NCBI GenBank assembly: GCA_030280995.1
Contig: JASXTE010000002.1
Location: forward strand, 34,615,183-34,679,182
Direction of reading: 5' to 3'
Length of the DNA: 64,000 bases
Source: Hemileia vastatrix
Lineage: Eukaryota > Basidiomycota > Pucciniomycetes > Pucciniales > Zaghouaniaceae
Shown: positions 1 through 11,592 of the stretch, one piece after another
Layout of the letters: every line of letters starts with the position of its first letter
Numbering within the stretch: the stretch's first letter is position 1
Position numbers and translations under genes: made by a program
Notes under the pieces: model-generated
What the model saw: only the letters and a program-made list of their open reading frames with translations
The model's database searches: none
What the model was told of the DNA's origin: nothing

Positions 1-201
1 AAGGTATAGTTGTGCCATCAATAAAACCTACACATCCAGGGAAATATTTGACTTGCATTACTTGAGAGGATTCAAGTCACTGTTTTGGAGTTGGCCAAGC
101 AAGTTTTTGAGACTTGAGGGAAAGGATATCAATCATACAGCGCTTGGTGTATAATATCACCATACCATATCCTATGTTAAAAAGATTATCCAAACATCTT
201 A
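1..201. other. unassigned AT-rich flank
   Basis: No reading frame, splice pattern or repeat terminus is recognisable here. The only notable point is that the last three bases (TTA) form the left copy of the target-site duplication of the miniature element that follows. Confidence 0.4.
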
Positions 202-472
202 CACCACACAGTATGGGGGCAGACTTGCTAGTGAGTCGGCAACCTTGGGCCCAAACTCACCACAGATTGAGCACACATTGAGCTATTGATAAAGGAACCA
301 TAGAATCAGGGATGAAAACCACTCAGCAGAACAGTTTTGGGTGGGTTTTCAAGTAGAGTTGAGTATGGGTTCAGTATGAGTTCAGTATGATTTCAGTCTG
401 AGTTCAATCTGAGTTCCATCTGAGTTCAGGTTGAGGACTTGCTAGAAAGTCCACCCCCTATATTGTGTAGTG
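202..472. mobile_element. MITE with palindromic termini, TSD TTA
   Basis: A complete 271-bp non-coding element. The left end begins CACCACACAGTATGGGGG and runs into a CTAG-centred imperfect palindrome. The right end carries the inverted counterpart (GACTTGCTAGAAAGTCC, then CACCCCCTATATTGTGTAGTG). The trinucleotide TTA is directly repeated at 199-201 and 473-475. A TTA target duplication is the hallmark of PIF/Harbinger elements, so I infer a Harbinger-mobilised MITE; no transposase is present. The interior holds a degenerate minisatellite of roughly 11-12 bp (GAGTTCAGTAT-type units, about 350-433). The right terminus recurs near 2062, 51,566 and 52,596. Confidence 0.65.
350..433. repeat. degenerate 11-12 bp minisatellite inside the MITE
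   Basis: Seven or so head-to-tail copies of a TGAGTTCAGTA/TCTGAGTTCAAT-like unit. The same short-unit structure precedes the homologous right ends at 51.5 kb and 52.5 kb, so it is an inherited subterminal feature of the family and not a chance microsatellite. Confidence 0.55.
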
Positions 473-475
473 TTA

Positions 476-2480
476 CAGCAGCACCATTTACATTTGAGCC
501 AAAGCAACATAGTGCAACAGCAAGTTGAATATCAGGATCATGCTGTTTATTTCGAGAATTGTTATGAAAGATAGTAATTTCGGAGATGAGTTGATAAAGT
601 TTGAAGAAAGAATTTGGAGAATTTCAAAATAGTTGAGGAACTTTGAGAATGGAACAGAGATCATATCTGGGTTCATGATGAAGATTTGGCCCCCTTAGAT
701 TTATGTAATGCTTTTTGGAAAGAAAAGACATATAGGCTAAAGCATCTTCCAAATTAGAGTCAGATTTATAATGAAGAACTAAAAGTAAAGCCAAAACATT
801 CATAGTTGAGTGAAGTAGCTGCCTAGTAGAGAGGTGTTTCATAGTTATTTGTGGAAGGCTTATGTGATGAGGGAAGTGGGAATTCACCACCAAATGTGCA
901 GTTGGGGTGTGTAGATAGAGAAAAAAATTAATTTTTTTCCACCAAAATTGAGTAACATAGAGTGAGGAAAGACTTAAGGATGGAATCAGCAATTATAAGT
1001 CATGTGAATTTCTTAAAAATCCATAATGGATGTGATGAGTTTGGTATCAGGAATTAGGAATGGAATTTGGGGTATAAGAGGGAGGTTAATTCATTATTGT
1101 GGATTCCTTATCCACTTGCCCTGGGAATAAGATTCTTCCACAATTAATAATGTCTGATCCTGGGAAAAATATTCCTGATCCCTAATTGCAGATCCCTCAA
1201 CTTTGATACCCCCTATTATTGAGAGAGAGTAAAAAAGAGGGTGAAAGAGGATATTTATACAATATAAATATTCAAGGAACAATAAACAATTAAAATACAA
1301 AATATTTTACAAAGAGTGTGAATAGTATTTCCCAGAATCCAAATAACACATAAGTTATATAATTTTCCTATTTTCATTTGCTTAAATCAAATAAAAAATT
1401 TCATTTAAATATTTTGAAATTTTGAGGATGAAGGGAAATAAATTTTGATAAATAGAAGTATTCAATTTTTTGCGTTTACTAGTAAAATATAGTATGTAGA
1501 TTAATTTGAGAAAGCATATGTCTAAACAGAGTCTTTAAAACATCTTTTTAAAGATTTTTGTGTCTTCTTAAGATATTTTAATGATTTTTTAGATTTGATA
1601 CTATCTATCCATAATATAACTATACATATATTTTAATACCTGAAAATAATACAATGATTAATATTAATGCACAAAATACTTTTCCTAATTAAATTCACAT
1701 ATTATATATTATTATTTATCCCTGTATTGTTAGCCAACAAGACTTATATAATCATGCCAGATTTTTTCTTATTTAATATATACTTTGGATGTGTTCTGAA
1801 AAAGTGGATAAAACTGCCCAAGTAGTTTATAAAGTATGTATTTTTCAGCATAATTTGGGTTTGGTCTGCATTGAATTTAATTTCTATGAGAAAATCACAT
1901 TCTTCATCTGTCAAGATTGTTTCAAATTATTATTACATATGCTTCATTAAATTTTCAAGTTGGATTTGTGTTGAGTTCACCAAAATGTCAATCTTTAATT
2001 TATGGTTTTATCACTACCTCATTGTGGGCTCAATTTGATATAAATTTGGGTTCAAGGTTGCAGATTTTCTAGAAAGTCCAGACCCCATGTTGTGTTGTGC
2101 TTCTACCAGAAAAATAGAAACCAGGACTTTTACTTTTGATTTCAAACCAATTTTCATCATCAAAATCATCCAGCCTCTTTAAGTTCTACAGATATTCCTC
2201 AAAAATTAAATAAAACCCAGACTGACCCCAGATCTCATCTCTAAAATGCAAAAAACAACATCCAGAGGAACCACCCTTTCACCAAAATAACCAGCATGCA
2301 CATGAGCCAGTTCATTCACCCTAACAGGACAAAAAACTTTAAATTCTGGAAAATCCTCCTCTTTCCACTGAAATTTTCAGAGAATCCATTTCACCAACAA
2401 AAACACCATTTTCCAAATTCAAGCCATCCTAAACAACAGCCCCATCTATCAATAAGAACATCTTGATAACCAGAATAAAA
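476..2480. other. gene-free AT-rich stretch with one partial element end
   Basis: I find no convincing coding frame. Positions 2062-2099 carry a partial right terminus of the MITE family: a TTTCTAGAAAG palindrome followed by a C-run and TGTTGTGTTGTG. The rest is AT-rich sequence without a repeat I can name. Confidence 0.4.
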
Positions 2481-2489
2481 GTCAGGACC

Positions 2490-3900
2490 AGCTATTTTAG
2501 CCTCTTGAGGGAGGGAAGAAAAGTTTTTAGCACCCTTTGTACTGGCCCTACCCACTGGATTATCTTATCGAATTCTTCAGAATCAGAATCTTCATCAATT
2601 GGTGGCATCCTTGTTAACTCATCAGGAATAGCATAAGTTTTTCCTGGCTTGTGAACCAGGTCAAAAGTAAAATTTTGAATGAAATACACTCACCTAGTCA
2701 TTTAAGCATTAGGAAGACTAGGTGTATTGATCATCTGAAAAAAAGATTTTGCATCCACATGCAGCTAAAAATGCTGTCCCCCTAAAATAGTCTGTAGCTT
2801 CTTCAAGATTTTTGCTACACTTGAAAACTCCAACTTAGGCTAAGAAAACATAGATTCCATTTCATTAAAAACAACTGGCTCATACCTTACTGGACTGTAC
2901 ATTACATTTTTATCTTCTTGAGAAAAGACAGCACCTGCTGCAATATATCTTTAGTCCACTTCCAGATTAATTTTTCCCAAACAAACACCATAATCCAACT
3001 TGAGAAGAGCAATATCTTCACCAACAACTCTTTTCAAGTTCTTAAAAGTTTCTTCACACTCTTCAGTATATTCCCAATCTGTATACTTTAAGGTAAACTT
3101 CCTCAAAGTTAAAGCTAGAAAAGAGAAATTATCACTGAAAATCTTGACATACACACACACACACACACACACCCAAAAATTCCCTGACTTCAGTAGTATT
3201 TTTAGGTCTTAGCCATGACTGATTTTTTTAGTTTTTTCTCTTGCCATAATCTTTTCCTCCTTACACACAATATGTGATTTTCCAAGGCAGGAACACAACA
3301 ACAAAATTCTGACCTGGAAGCAGTCAAAACAGCTTCTTAAATCCTAAATGATACTCTGTCTAGAGTTATTGCATGCTCCCAAACAGACCTCCTTATACCA
3401 GGGTTTTACTTCAACACCTCACTTCCATAATCAGTAGTGGGTCCTTTAATTCCACCATCATCAATAATTATTCCAGAATGAGTAGGAAACTCATACTACA
3501 AAATCCAAGCTACCTGTGCTTGATAAACTTCTACTGAATTGATTTCTCCTTGAGATAATCTAGTGAGTTAAAATACACCCAAATGACTCTTAAAGGTTGG
3601 GAGAGGTCTTGAATACACGTGAAGTTCCCTTTCATATAAAAGGTTATGTTTTTAAAAGGTGTAGAAGAACCCCTAGTGGTGCACAATAGGGAGGAGTTAC
3701 TTTTAGACTACAATCTCACCACTCCACAGCTTTTCCTCATATCTTTCAGTAAAGATATGTAACCAATCTTCTTTTTATTACTTGAGTAAAAAATAATTGA
3801 AAAATTTGAAAGAGGAAAGAGAATTGATAAAAAAATTGAAGAATAATTTCAGAGAAGAGAAAAATTAAAAAGAGAAATCTGAAAATCCACTTGGTGTATC
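2490..3900 (-). pseudogene. Gypsy pol remnant (RT connection / RNase H), heavily broken
   Basis: Minus-strand relic of the pol part of a Ty3/Gypsy element. Read on the minus strand in changing frames, it keeps a segment ending in a WPRPKN-like and TEVREFLGVC motif, which in Gypsy pol marks the junction between the RT thumb and RNase H. It also keeps a W-EYTEECEETFKNLK segment of RNase H and, near 2.5-2.7 kb, HKPGKTYAIPDELTRMP, the usual run before the integrase. The RT palm with its YxDD box is not recognisable and the integrase is absent, so the copy is internally deleted and truncated. It continues the gag/protease relics at 4.0-6.4 kb in the correct 5'-to-3' order for one minus-strand element. 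Confidence 0.6.
3152..3173. repeat. (AC)n microsatellite inside a decayed pol frame
   Basis: Eleven AC dinucleotides in a row. On the minus strand they fall exactly in the codons of the conserved FLGVC motif, whose GTGTGT-type codons probably seeded the expansion. Confidence 0.8.
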
Positions 3901-3982
3901 TCCAAGGGAGCTTACCTACTACAACATGGGATTTCCACAACTTAGTGAGAGGTTGTAGCACTAGAGTTATCAGCCCTCATCA

Positions 3983-4983
3983 CTATAAAAAATACAGACT
4001 CCTACTAGAGCGTAAGCCACATTCCAAAAAAGCATATGTAGCACCAACTTCTTTTCTTATTCTGCAACAATACATACACTGACACATAGATGACAATCCA
4101 GGTCTTGTTTCCCAGCCTTCCCCACCAGGAGCTGAAAACTTCATATGAATTCTCCACTTATCTTCACCAGTAAACTCTATGATGATTCCAAAATCAAACT
4201 GATAGCCAATTCTTGCTTGAAAATTCATCAATAATGACCCACCCAACACCACTTTTACTTCACCTTTGACAATATCAAAATGAACCTTTACAGTGGCTAC
4301 ACCAACATCCAACTTAAAGAACTCAGAAGTCTTCACTGATTCAGTGACATGACCTCCTATACCTTTTAAATTCCTACCAATACTTGTCTTTATAGGGAGG
4401 CCCAAATGAGTAGCCTCATACAAAGAAATTAGTGTTATTTGAGAGCCTGAATCAACCAATGCCCTAGCCTACCTACCAATCAAGGTGACATTTACAAATC
4501 CCAAAGTAGCTGAGAAATGAGTATTTAACCCCTCACCAAATTTTTCATCAGAATCACATATGTATTCCACTTCCCCAGAAGAGACCCTTCTCCTGGTCAA
4601 AATTTTTTCTATCTATCAGCCAACCCAGGACTGATAGCATAATACTCCCCATAAGTGAGGGAAACATGACCCTTATTCATCCTATCCAAAAAAGAGGACA
4701 TAATATTATTTTGAAGAGAAACAACTGGCCTCTCAAAATGAGCCCTGGGTTTAACCACCTTGGTCCTAGATGATTCTTGAAGACCAGATTCACCAACAGA
4801 TTTTCCATCAACTAGAACCAAACCCAATCCCTCTCCAGAACCTTTAACTCCAGAAGGCTTATGAAATGAAGCCAAAGGGACATATTCCTTCGAGTCAGAA
4901 TCCACCTCCATTAGCACTGGATCACTATTCAAATCCAATGAATCAAAAATTTTGGGGCCCATATCTGTCATACCCTTCTGCAT
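3983..4983 (-). pseudogene. Gypsy gag C-terminus and aspartic protease remnant
   Basis: Two long minus-strand open segments (4983-4609 and 4459-3983). The second starts with a retropepsin-type active site, VDSGSQITLIS. It has a downstream VVLGGSLLMNF element resembling the second conserved strand of retroviral-type proteases. The first is a polar linker typical of the Gag-protease junction. A stop and a frame change separate the two parts. Together with gag upstream and pol downstream this is one decayed Ty3/Gypsy copy. Confidence 0.65.
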
Positions 4984-5234
4984 CTTATACAGCTCTTCTT
5001 TTCTTAACTTCTTCCTAGATGAACTCAGCTTAGGATATACCTTGGAAGTTTTAGGCTTTTATTGGGCCTTCACACTGATCTTAGTCCTTTGCAACTTCTT
5101 AAATTCAACATCATAAACACCATCCAAACACTCTCCACTTGACTAGCCACCACAAGAAGACAACTCCAGAAATAAAAGGATGAAGTAAATGAGACCCTTT
5201 TATCCTCTTTTCCCTTCCCTTTTCCATCATCTCT

Positions 5235-6421
5235 TCACTTACTAGAAAAATATAACTCATTTGGAAGCTCCTCAAACCTTGGTCTCCTTTTGTCATTGTG
5301 CCTTCTCTTCACCAAATCAACAGGAGCCTGACCATCACTAGGCTGAACTAAAAATCCATAAGGGAATTTAAACACTTTCCTTTCAGAGAAATCCATGTTC
5401 AAGGCCCAAAATTCATTGGCTTTATGGCCCTTCCTGCTACAGTAAGATAAAAACCAAGGCTCACTCCTGCCACCAGACCTCCTTTTAAAATACCTAGGCT
5501 GAGAAGGTGGCTTGTTGGCCTTCTGATACTCTTGAAAAAAAATATCCAGCTGCTTTGTTAAATCAACCAACTTCTCCACCACAGGATCCACCTCTTCAGC
5601 TTTTTCAGAATCCTTTCCCTAGCTTCCACCCTCCATTTTCTTCCTAAAATCCTTTACATCCTAAGCAAAGGCTTCAATAACTTTGCTAAAATACTTGGTG
5701 TTAGCCTCCTGGAAAGTGTATAATGCCAGTAATTTAAGGTGGTCCTCCACAAATTCCTTGACCACAGAAAGAGAAGGTAAATTCTGTTTACAATTAGGAA
5801 GCAAGCTCATTTTATACTTCCTTTTCAACTCCTTCAGCACATCAATCCTAACCTCCCTAGCCCAAGCAGACCAAAAGATATCTCTAGCAGAGTAAGCGCT
5901 CTTTATCTCCTGCATGTCAACCAAATAATCCACCACTGGCTCCAACTGAGCAAAAAACTTCCTATAGGAGTGCAATTTACCTACCCCTCAGTAAGATTGC
6001 CATTCCCTTAAAATCATATTGAGATCCATCATAGAGTACCTGGATCCCCACCCATCCATCATCTGAAAACACATTTTTTTCCAATAATTCATTTTATAAC
6101 CTTCCATTTCATAAACTTCCTTCACCAGAGCCCTTTCACCAATTTAAAAGATGAATTTCTTCACCATGTCCAAGCAAGATGCACCATCTATGTTCCATGA
6201 AGCTTCAAACAACTCCAGAAACACTTTCACATCTTTCTCCATAAATGTAGGTCCCTTCCAGGACTTGATCTTGACTGAAGGCATACCAGAAACATGAGTA
6301 GAACTATCTTCAGAGCTCCTTCACTAACAGAGAAAAGAGATTCCAGAAGCCATAGGTCTAAAGGAGTCCAGAAAACCAATTTCCAATCACAGAAGAGAGT
6401 ACAAAAGTAACAGAGGTTCAA
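5235..6421 (-). pseudogene. Gypsy gag remnant
   Basis: Capsid-like sequence read on the minus strand through several stops and frame changes. The best-preserved part (5975-5661) is helical and charged (LEPVVDYLVDM, AREVRIDVLKELKRKYK), as in Ty3/Gypsy capsids. It is followed at 5591-5235 by a basic, Pro-rich tail. This contains a CCHC-like knuckle around CSRKGHKANEFW, in which the first and last Cys positions are not cleanly kept. The 5' end is lost in stops near 6.4 kb. No start codon can be trusted. Confidence 0.6.
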
Positions 6422-6429
6422 AAAATTAA

Positions 6430-7498
6430 AAAACCCTCACCCCACATTGGGTTCCAGAAATGTAGACATTCCTACAGTACTTGCTATAGGCCTTGACCAA
6501 GGGATTTGAAGAGAAAATTGAGAGAAAACCCCCTTTCTCTTTAAGAAATAACAGATGATATTAAATTACTAAAGCAAATTGGAGACTGCTACAACACCCC
6601 TTCCAACCCATTTCTTGACTGCTTAATATTTCAAGACAGTATCCCAGATAAATAAAAAAAACCTTAAATTCAGAAGGAATCCACACTAGAGACCAAAACA
6701 AAGTGCATTTTTTTCACAGAAAAACAGCAGTAATACTTGATGCAGGTTGCAAAGCTACACCAGAGAAAACAGTTACAAGAGTTGAGTTAAATGAAGAACT
6801 AACTTTGCAACAAATACAGCCAATTTTACTCAAAAAACAGTGAAAACTGAGTGAGAAACAGTGATCTAATTATCAGACTGTTTTATAATATATAGAGTTG
6901 CCCCAAACTGTCTTATGCAGTATCTACACACAGACCCATATTAAACTCTAAAATACACCTGTGAAATTGGCTATACTGCAAATGGTATTGCATAAAAACC
7001 CTACAGATGCACTCCCCAGGCTTCTACAATCAAGGCAGGTGACCTCCCTGAACCAAAATACAACCATAAAACCCCCTAAAAACCATGAAAACCACAGAAA
7101 ACACCTTAAACCTAAAAATATGCTAAAAATCATCAAATCATAAAACATAGAGAAAATTTAGCTTCATCAGATTGTACTAATCAATTAAAACTAGCACATA
7201 AGGTTATCCCAAAAAATTCAAAAAACAAAATTAAACAGTTATAGTGAAAACTGATATATGCTCAAATGAGCCCTTAAAACCCAGAATATGAAAAGTATCA
7301 TCAAAACATGAAATATATATAAAATCCAGGGCCATCAAATGATAATTTCCAAATTCCTTTAGTACCAATATTCAGCGCAGGAATCCAGAAAAACTCATAA
7401 ACCCCCAATTTGAGTATACCTGACACCCCTGAAATTTAACCCAACTTCCAAAACAACACCAAATCACTTTCCCAAAAATAAATCTATCCCAACAGTCA
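6430..7498. other. AT-rich non-coding; possible decayed LTR/leader
   Basis: No coding frame supported. At about 6440-6475 the minus strand reads CTACA then TTTCTGGAACCCAATG. A TGG run just after a CA end would suit a primer-binding site next to a 5' LTR of the minus-strand Gypsy relic. I could not find a second LTR copy to confirm this. Confidence 0.3.
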
Positions 7499-8034
7499 AT
7501 GATGTTCCACCATGATCAAGGGAAGACTCAACATCAGGTGGTACAGGTAAGTGACAAGGTTTTGCTAAGCTTAGCATTTCTTTCTAAATTACACCCAAGT
7601 GGAAAACTAGATCACAGGAAATTGGGCCCATTTAAGATCAAGAACAAGATATCTGACTCAGCATACAGATTGCAACTACCAATCTCAATGACACAAGTGC
7701 ACCCAGTGTTCAATATCTCATTACTCACAAGCACCAAGAAGATACAATACCAGGACACCCAGAAGAACCACTAGAGCCAGTCTATTTAAGAAATGAAGGG
7801 GATTTTGAAGTAGAAAAGGTTATTTCTAAGCAGATTTACAGGGGAATGGTTCAGTATTTGGTGCACTGGAAAGTTTATGGAGTAGGAGATAGGTCTTGGG
7901 AACCATTAGTGAGCTTACACCACAAGAGAATTAATGGTGTTTTGTGCTTTTTGCCACCCAATCATTTGACCTGTCAGTCAAGAGATCTATCATTTATTGG
8001 CTTGAGACAACTCAAACAACTTTTATTGATGTAA
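7499..8034 (+). pseudogene. Gypsy integrase C-terminus with chromodomain, frameshifted
   Basis: Plus-strand relic of the end of a Gypsy polyprotein. The first frame (7499-7774) has the integrase C-terminal fold signature (KLGPFKIKNKISDSAYRLQL, VHPVFNISLL). After a frame change near 7750, the second frame holds a chromodomain: DFEVEKVISKQI, then QYLVHWKVYG and DRSWEPL. The aromatic/WEP pattern is that of chromoviral integrases, which use it to target histone marks. It lies in the opposite orientation to the gag/pol relic at 2.5-6.4 kb, so either a separate copy or an inverted piece of the same element is present. Confidence 0.7.
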
Positions 8035-8175
8035 AGTCTGTTTATGTTGACCTTTAGGAGGCAAAAAAAAAGTTGTTTGAAATGTATCAAACCAATAAAT
8101 GATAGATTTCTTGACTGACAGGTCAAACAATTGGGTGGTAAAAAGCACAAAACACCATCAATTCTCTTGTGGTGT
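7917..8175. repeat. 115-bp inverted repeat copying the chromodomain tail
   Basis: The left arm (about 7917-8026) contains the last chromodomain codons and downstream sequence. The right arm (about 8067-8175) is its reverse complement with few mismatches, ending TCTCTTGTGGTGT opposite ACACCACAAGAGA. A loop of about 40 bp separates the arms. A transcript would form a long hairpin. Confidence 0.75.
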
Positions 8176-8179
8176 TAGA

Positions 8180-8455
8180 TAATTCTGAGGGGAAGGTGAA
8201 AGAGTTTGAGAAGGAGTGTGGGGGCAGGAAGTGGCAAAGAAGGGGTAATTTTAGGATTTGGGTTTAAATGGGAGGAGGAGGAGTGCTATGGGTGCTATAC
8301 ATTGTAATAGGCAGGAGAGAGAGAAATCACACAAGGGGGTCTTATGGGGAAAGCACTGTGGCCCCAGAATAGTCAGTCTAGTTAGTCTCACTGCTGTATC
8401 AGCATAGGCAGTCCTGTCTTAGGTTAGTGTCAGCCCAAGTAGTAGTCCACTCTCT
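8180..8455. other. unassigned G-rich spacer
   Basis: A short G/A-rich block between the Gypsy inverted repeat and the LINE relic. It may be the 3' continuation of the minus-strand LINE ORF1, but I see no conserved motif. Confidence 0.3.
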
Positions 8456-8459
8456 TAGG

Positions 8460-10195
8460 TCTTAGCAGAGGTGGAAGATGGGGGGAATCAGGTAATGATT
8501 CAAGTAGAAAGGGGAGAAAGGTGAGGGAGTTTTTGAGTGGGTGGTTGTGAGGTAAGGCATCAATACACTAGAAAAAGACAGGGGAAGCAAGCTTTTGAGC
8601 TTTGCACAGTTTTTTACTGGGGTGGCAAGAGCTGTTTTTGCAACAAGGGGGGAGAGAGAAATGAATGGACAAATGTCCCTTTCCCCAACATTGATAACAG
8701 GTGCTCTTTTCCCTATTGATAGATTCTGTTTGGAGGATCTGTGCTTCAACAATAAATAAGTGGAGGGGTAAGGGGGAGAAAAAAGAGTTAGCATCATTTT
8801 TTCATATAAGTGGAGGACAACAGATGATTTTTTCTAGCTCTGGCTTCAGGTCTCCTCAGTCAGGAGATTCTGTACAATGACTTGAGGGTTTTAGGATTGT
8901 CCCCTATGAGAGAGGTAAGGAAAGCTTTTTCACCCAGGACATAGTAAGTGGGGAAGCCATGAACAATTATTGGGTAGGTTGGAGGCTTGTATATCAGGCC
9001 TTGATGGATCCATTCCTGCCATGAGTTGGTAAGCAGAAAAAGGTCTTCTTTGGAGGCCACAATAATCTTCAGGTCATTTGATTTATGGTTTGTAACTCCA
9101 CTGACTTGCATTATTGAGTTTGAGGCAGAACTGTTGATTTTCTTTGCCAAACTTCTATTATTAATGAATGAGAGCAGTTTTGGGTTAGGGAGGTCTTTTA
9201 GTACAAGAGAGGTTGGATCAAATTGCTTGATTGTGAAAGAGGGTAGGCCAGGGTGAGGTTGAGATGGAGTGGTACCCTGAGAGGGTACCACAGCTGCAGC
9301 AGTTTGGGCATAAGTTGGTCATGCAGGGGGGTTAAGATTAGTGGTTTAGGATGGATGGGGAGAGGTGGACGATTGGTTGGGGTGAGGCATTCCAAAATAT
9401 CATGCAGCTTTGTGTTGAGAGATTTTATTTGAGAAGGAGTGGGGTTAGTTGGATCTTGGTGGAAGGAAGTTTGCATGGACAGAGGGGTGAGAGCCAATGC
9501 CAGTGCATGGATATCTGACATAGCTGCCATATGGATAGAGATCTGTGAGCCCTTTCTTGGTGGGTCTCTGATTGTACCCAATAAGTTATTTAGGCACAAG
9601 ACTAAGGCAGTAGGGTCATTGGCACACTCAAGGCCAACCAGTCTGATTATTTGGGCAGCAGGAGCATTGGGATCCACAGTGGGAGGAAGGGGGATATTAG
9701 GTGCAGAAGTGAAGCCTAGGCCAGCAATCAAGTTAGCTGGGTTGTGCGCTGAGGCATTTAGTGAGTGGTCAGAGGGGCTTGGGGAAGGTCTAGTGGGGAG
9801 GGGAATAGGTAGGGCTATCGGGGATGGGGTGGGTGTGATACTTACATCTGACATTGGGGCTTGGGATTCATTCAGGGGGCAAAATAACTTGGAATGTTCC
9901 TTTCTTGCAGCATCCATAGAGGACTGGGAAAGAGGACAACTAAGAGAGGGGGATGAGTACCTTCTCTTCTTAGCCAGATGGTATCTTGTGCCCTGAGTGG
10001 CAGGGGGCAGATGTGGGGTGACTTCATCCACAAGGACCATGTTGAAAAGGGGAGGGCGGAGGGGTTGTAGGGGCAAGAGAGGGGGAAAAACTTGTGAGGG
10101 GAGTGGAGTATCCATGATTATATCCATGGAAGGGACTTGGTCATGGGTTTGGGCGATGAGAGGGGCATTAGAGGCTGTATGAAGGAGGGGGGATT
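8460..10195 (-). pseudogene. Tad1-like LINE ORF1 (gag-like) remnant
   Basis: Minus-strand relic of the nucleic-acid-binding ORF1 of a non-LTR retrotransposon. It starts with a long Pro/Ser-rich open segment (10,127-9198, open without ATG from about 10,195). After a frame change there is an RRM-like block (9291-8860) with LKIIVASKEDLFLLTNSW and YPIIVHGFPT, the pattern of fungal Tad1-type ORF1 proteins. Further on, near 8700-8660, one frame reads CYQCWGKGHLSIHF, a zinc knuckle whose last Cys is Phe, followed by more Cys/His pairs. Several frame changes break the gene and no endonuclease/RT ORF2 is present. Base composition is clearly more GC-rich than the surroundings, especially at 10.18-10.28 kb. 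Confidence 0.6.
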
Positions 10196-10199
10196 CTTA

Positions 10200-10985
10200 T
10201 ACCAGCGGAGGGACAAGATCAGGTGGAGCAGGAGCGGGCGGGATTTGCGGGGACGCGTCGGACGCATCAGGCGCATCAATCAGCATATGGTGGTTCTAGT
10301 TAGAATCCATGATATAATAAACATGTAAGAGTACAACTTATGGTCTACCTCTATTGGATCAGACTATCGTGAACTAGTCAAATAGGTATTCGTGTATCAT
10401 CTTGTAGCTATAGGAACTATGAAGCAAAACTGAAATGAGAATAATTCTAACAATTAAGTCCATTTATGAGAGCGAGTGTACAGTGCCGGGCAATGTGTCC
10501 TCATCACCTTTTTTTTTATACTACTCTCACAAAAATGATTCTATTGCATTCAAATTTTTTTACATCGTCAATAGAGACCTTGGGATTGATAATAAAAAAT
10601 AAATAAATAAAATAATAAGTAGTTTTTTCACATTTTAAAAATTTGTCAGACCTCCAGTTTCTGAATGAAGAAGCAGAGAAATATAGGATTAGTATGAGTA
10701 AATAGCCAGAGAAAACAAAAGGCAATCACAAAATGAACATGCGGGAAATTACAAAAATTGGTGAAGAAAAAAGGAAAAAAAAGTTTTAGTTAAATGGCAG
10801 GGGGTTACCATATGCAACTTCATTGTGCGGGTTTAGCAGCATTCTTGCTTGTCTCATAAAATGATATTCGATGCCTCAAAAAGGTGAGTTGTTTAAATTA
10901 ACATTCTATGTGTAGTTAGATAATTATCGAATTGCATCTCTTGTAGTTGGTGGTGTCATTTGGACCAAAATGGGTGGTATCAAGA
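10200..10985. other. intergenic; GC-rich tip then AT-rich flank
   Basis: The first 90 bases are unusually GC-rich and probably belong to the 5' region of the minus-strand LINE. The rest is AT-rich with no coding signal. The last five bases before the Copia LTR (CAATG, 10,986-10,990) are the left target-site duplicate. Confidence 0.45.
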
Positions 10986-10990
10986 CAATG

Positions 10991-11581
10991 TGATAAGATT
11001 CAGCACCAGGTAAGTAAGATATTTAGGACACAAAGGACGGCAAGGACACAAGGACAGAGATGGACAGTTGAAAGTTACCTGGTAAGATTCAGCACCAGGT
11101 AAGTAAGATATTTAGGACACAAAGGAAGGCAAGGACACAAGGACAGAGATGGACAGTTGACTTAAGGGAAAAGAGAAAGAATCAATGAATAAATATAATG
11201 ATAATTAAAATAAGTAAGAGAGGAAAATGGATAAGCTATTGCTGTTGTAGAGCATACGTACAAGTTACCTGATAAGATTCAGCACCAGGTAAGTAAGATA
11301 TTTAGGACACAAAGGATGGCAAGGACACAAGGACAGAGATGGACAGTTGACTTAAGGGACAAGAGAAAGAATCAATGAATAAATATAATGATAATTAAAA
11401 TAAGTAAGAGAAGAAAATGGATGAGGAAACGAGTATTAGATTCCTCATCTATATATGCTTTGAGTGATATCATCATGTTAGGTTAAAGAAATGTATGTAC
11501 GTATGAATATAAATATAAGTATAGGTATATCAGTATGGGAACGTAAGTATATAACATCTACTCAGTAATATAATCTTAACA
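10991..11581 (-). repeat. Copia 3' LTR (left copy)
   Basis: 591-bp long terminal repeat with TG-start and CA-end on the element strand. Inside, an approximately 85-bp block beginning GATAAGATTCAGCACCAGG occurs three times (near 10,991, 11,080 and 11,270), with a longer duplication of about 190 bp including its flank. The same internal structure is present in the other LTR, so the duplications predate this insertion. Confidence 0.95.
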
Positions 11582-11588
11582 CCCTCCC
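11582..11588 (-). other. polypurine tract of the Copia element
   Basis: GGGAGGG on the minus strand, immediately before the 3' LTR. This is the position where plus-strand DNA synthesis is primed in LTR retrotransposons. It is short but correctly placed. Confidence 0.55.
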
Positions 11589-11592
11589 GTGC

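Noticed and set aside
9439..10328. plus-strand open frames opposite the LINE ORF1
   Set aside because: They mirror the Pro/Ser-rich minus-strand frame, have no domain pattern, and are GC-composition shadows.
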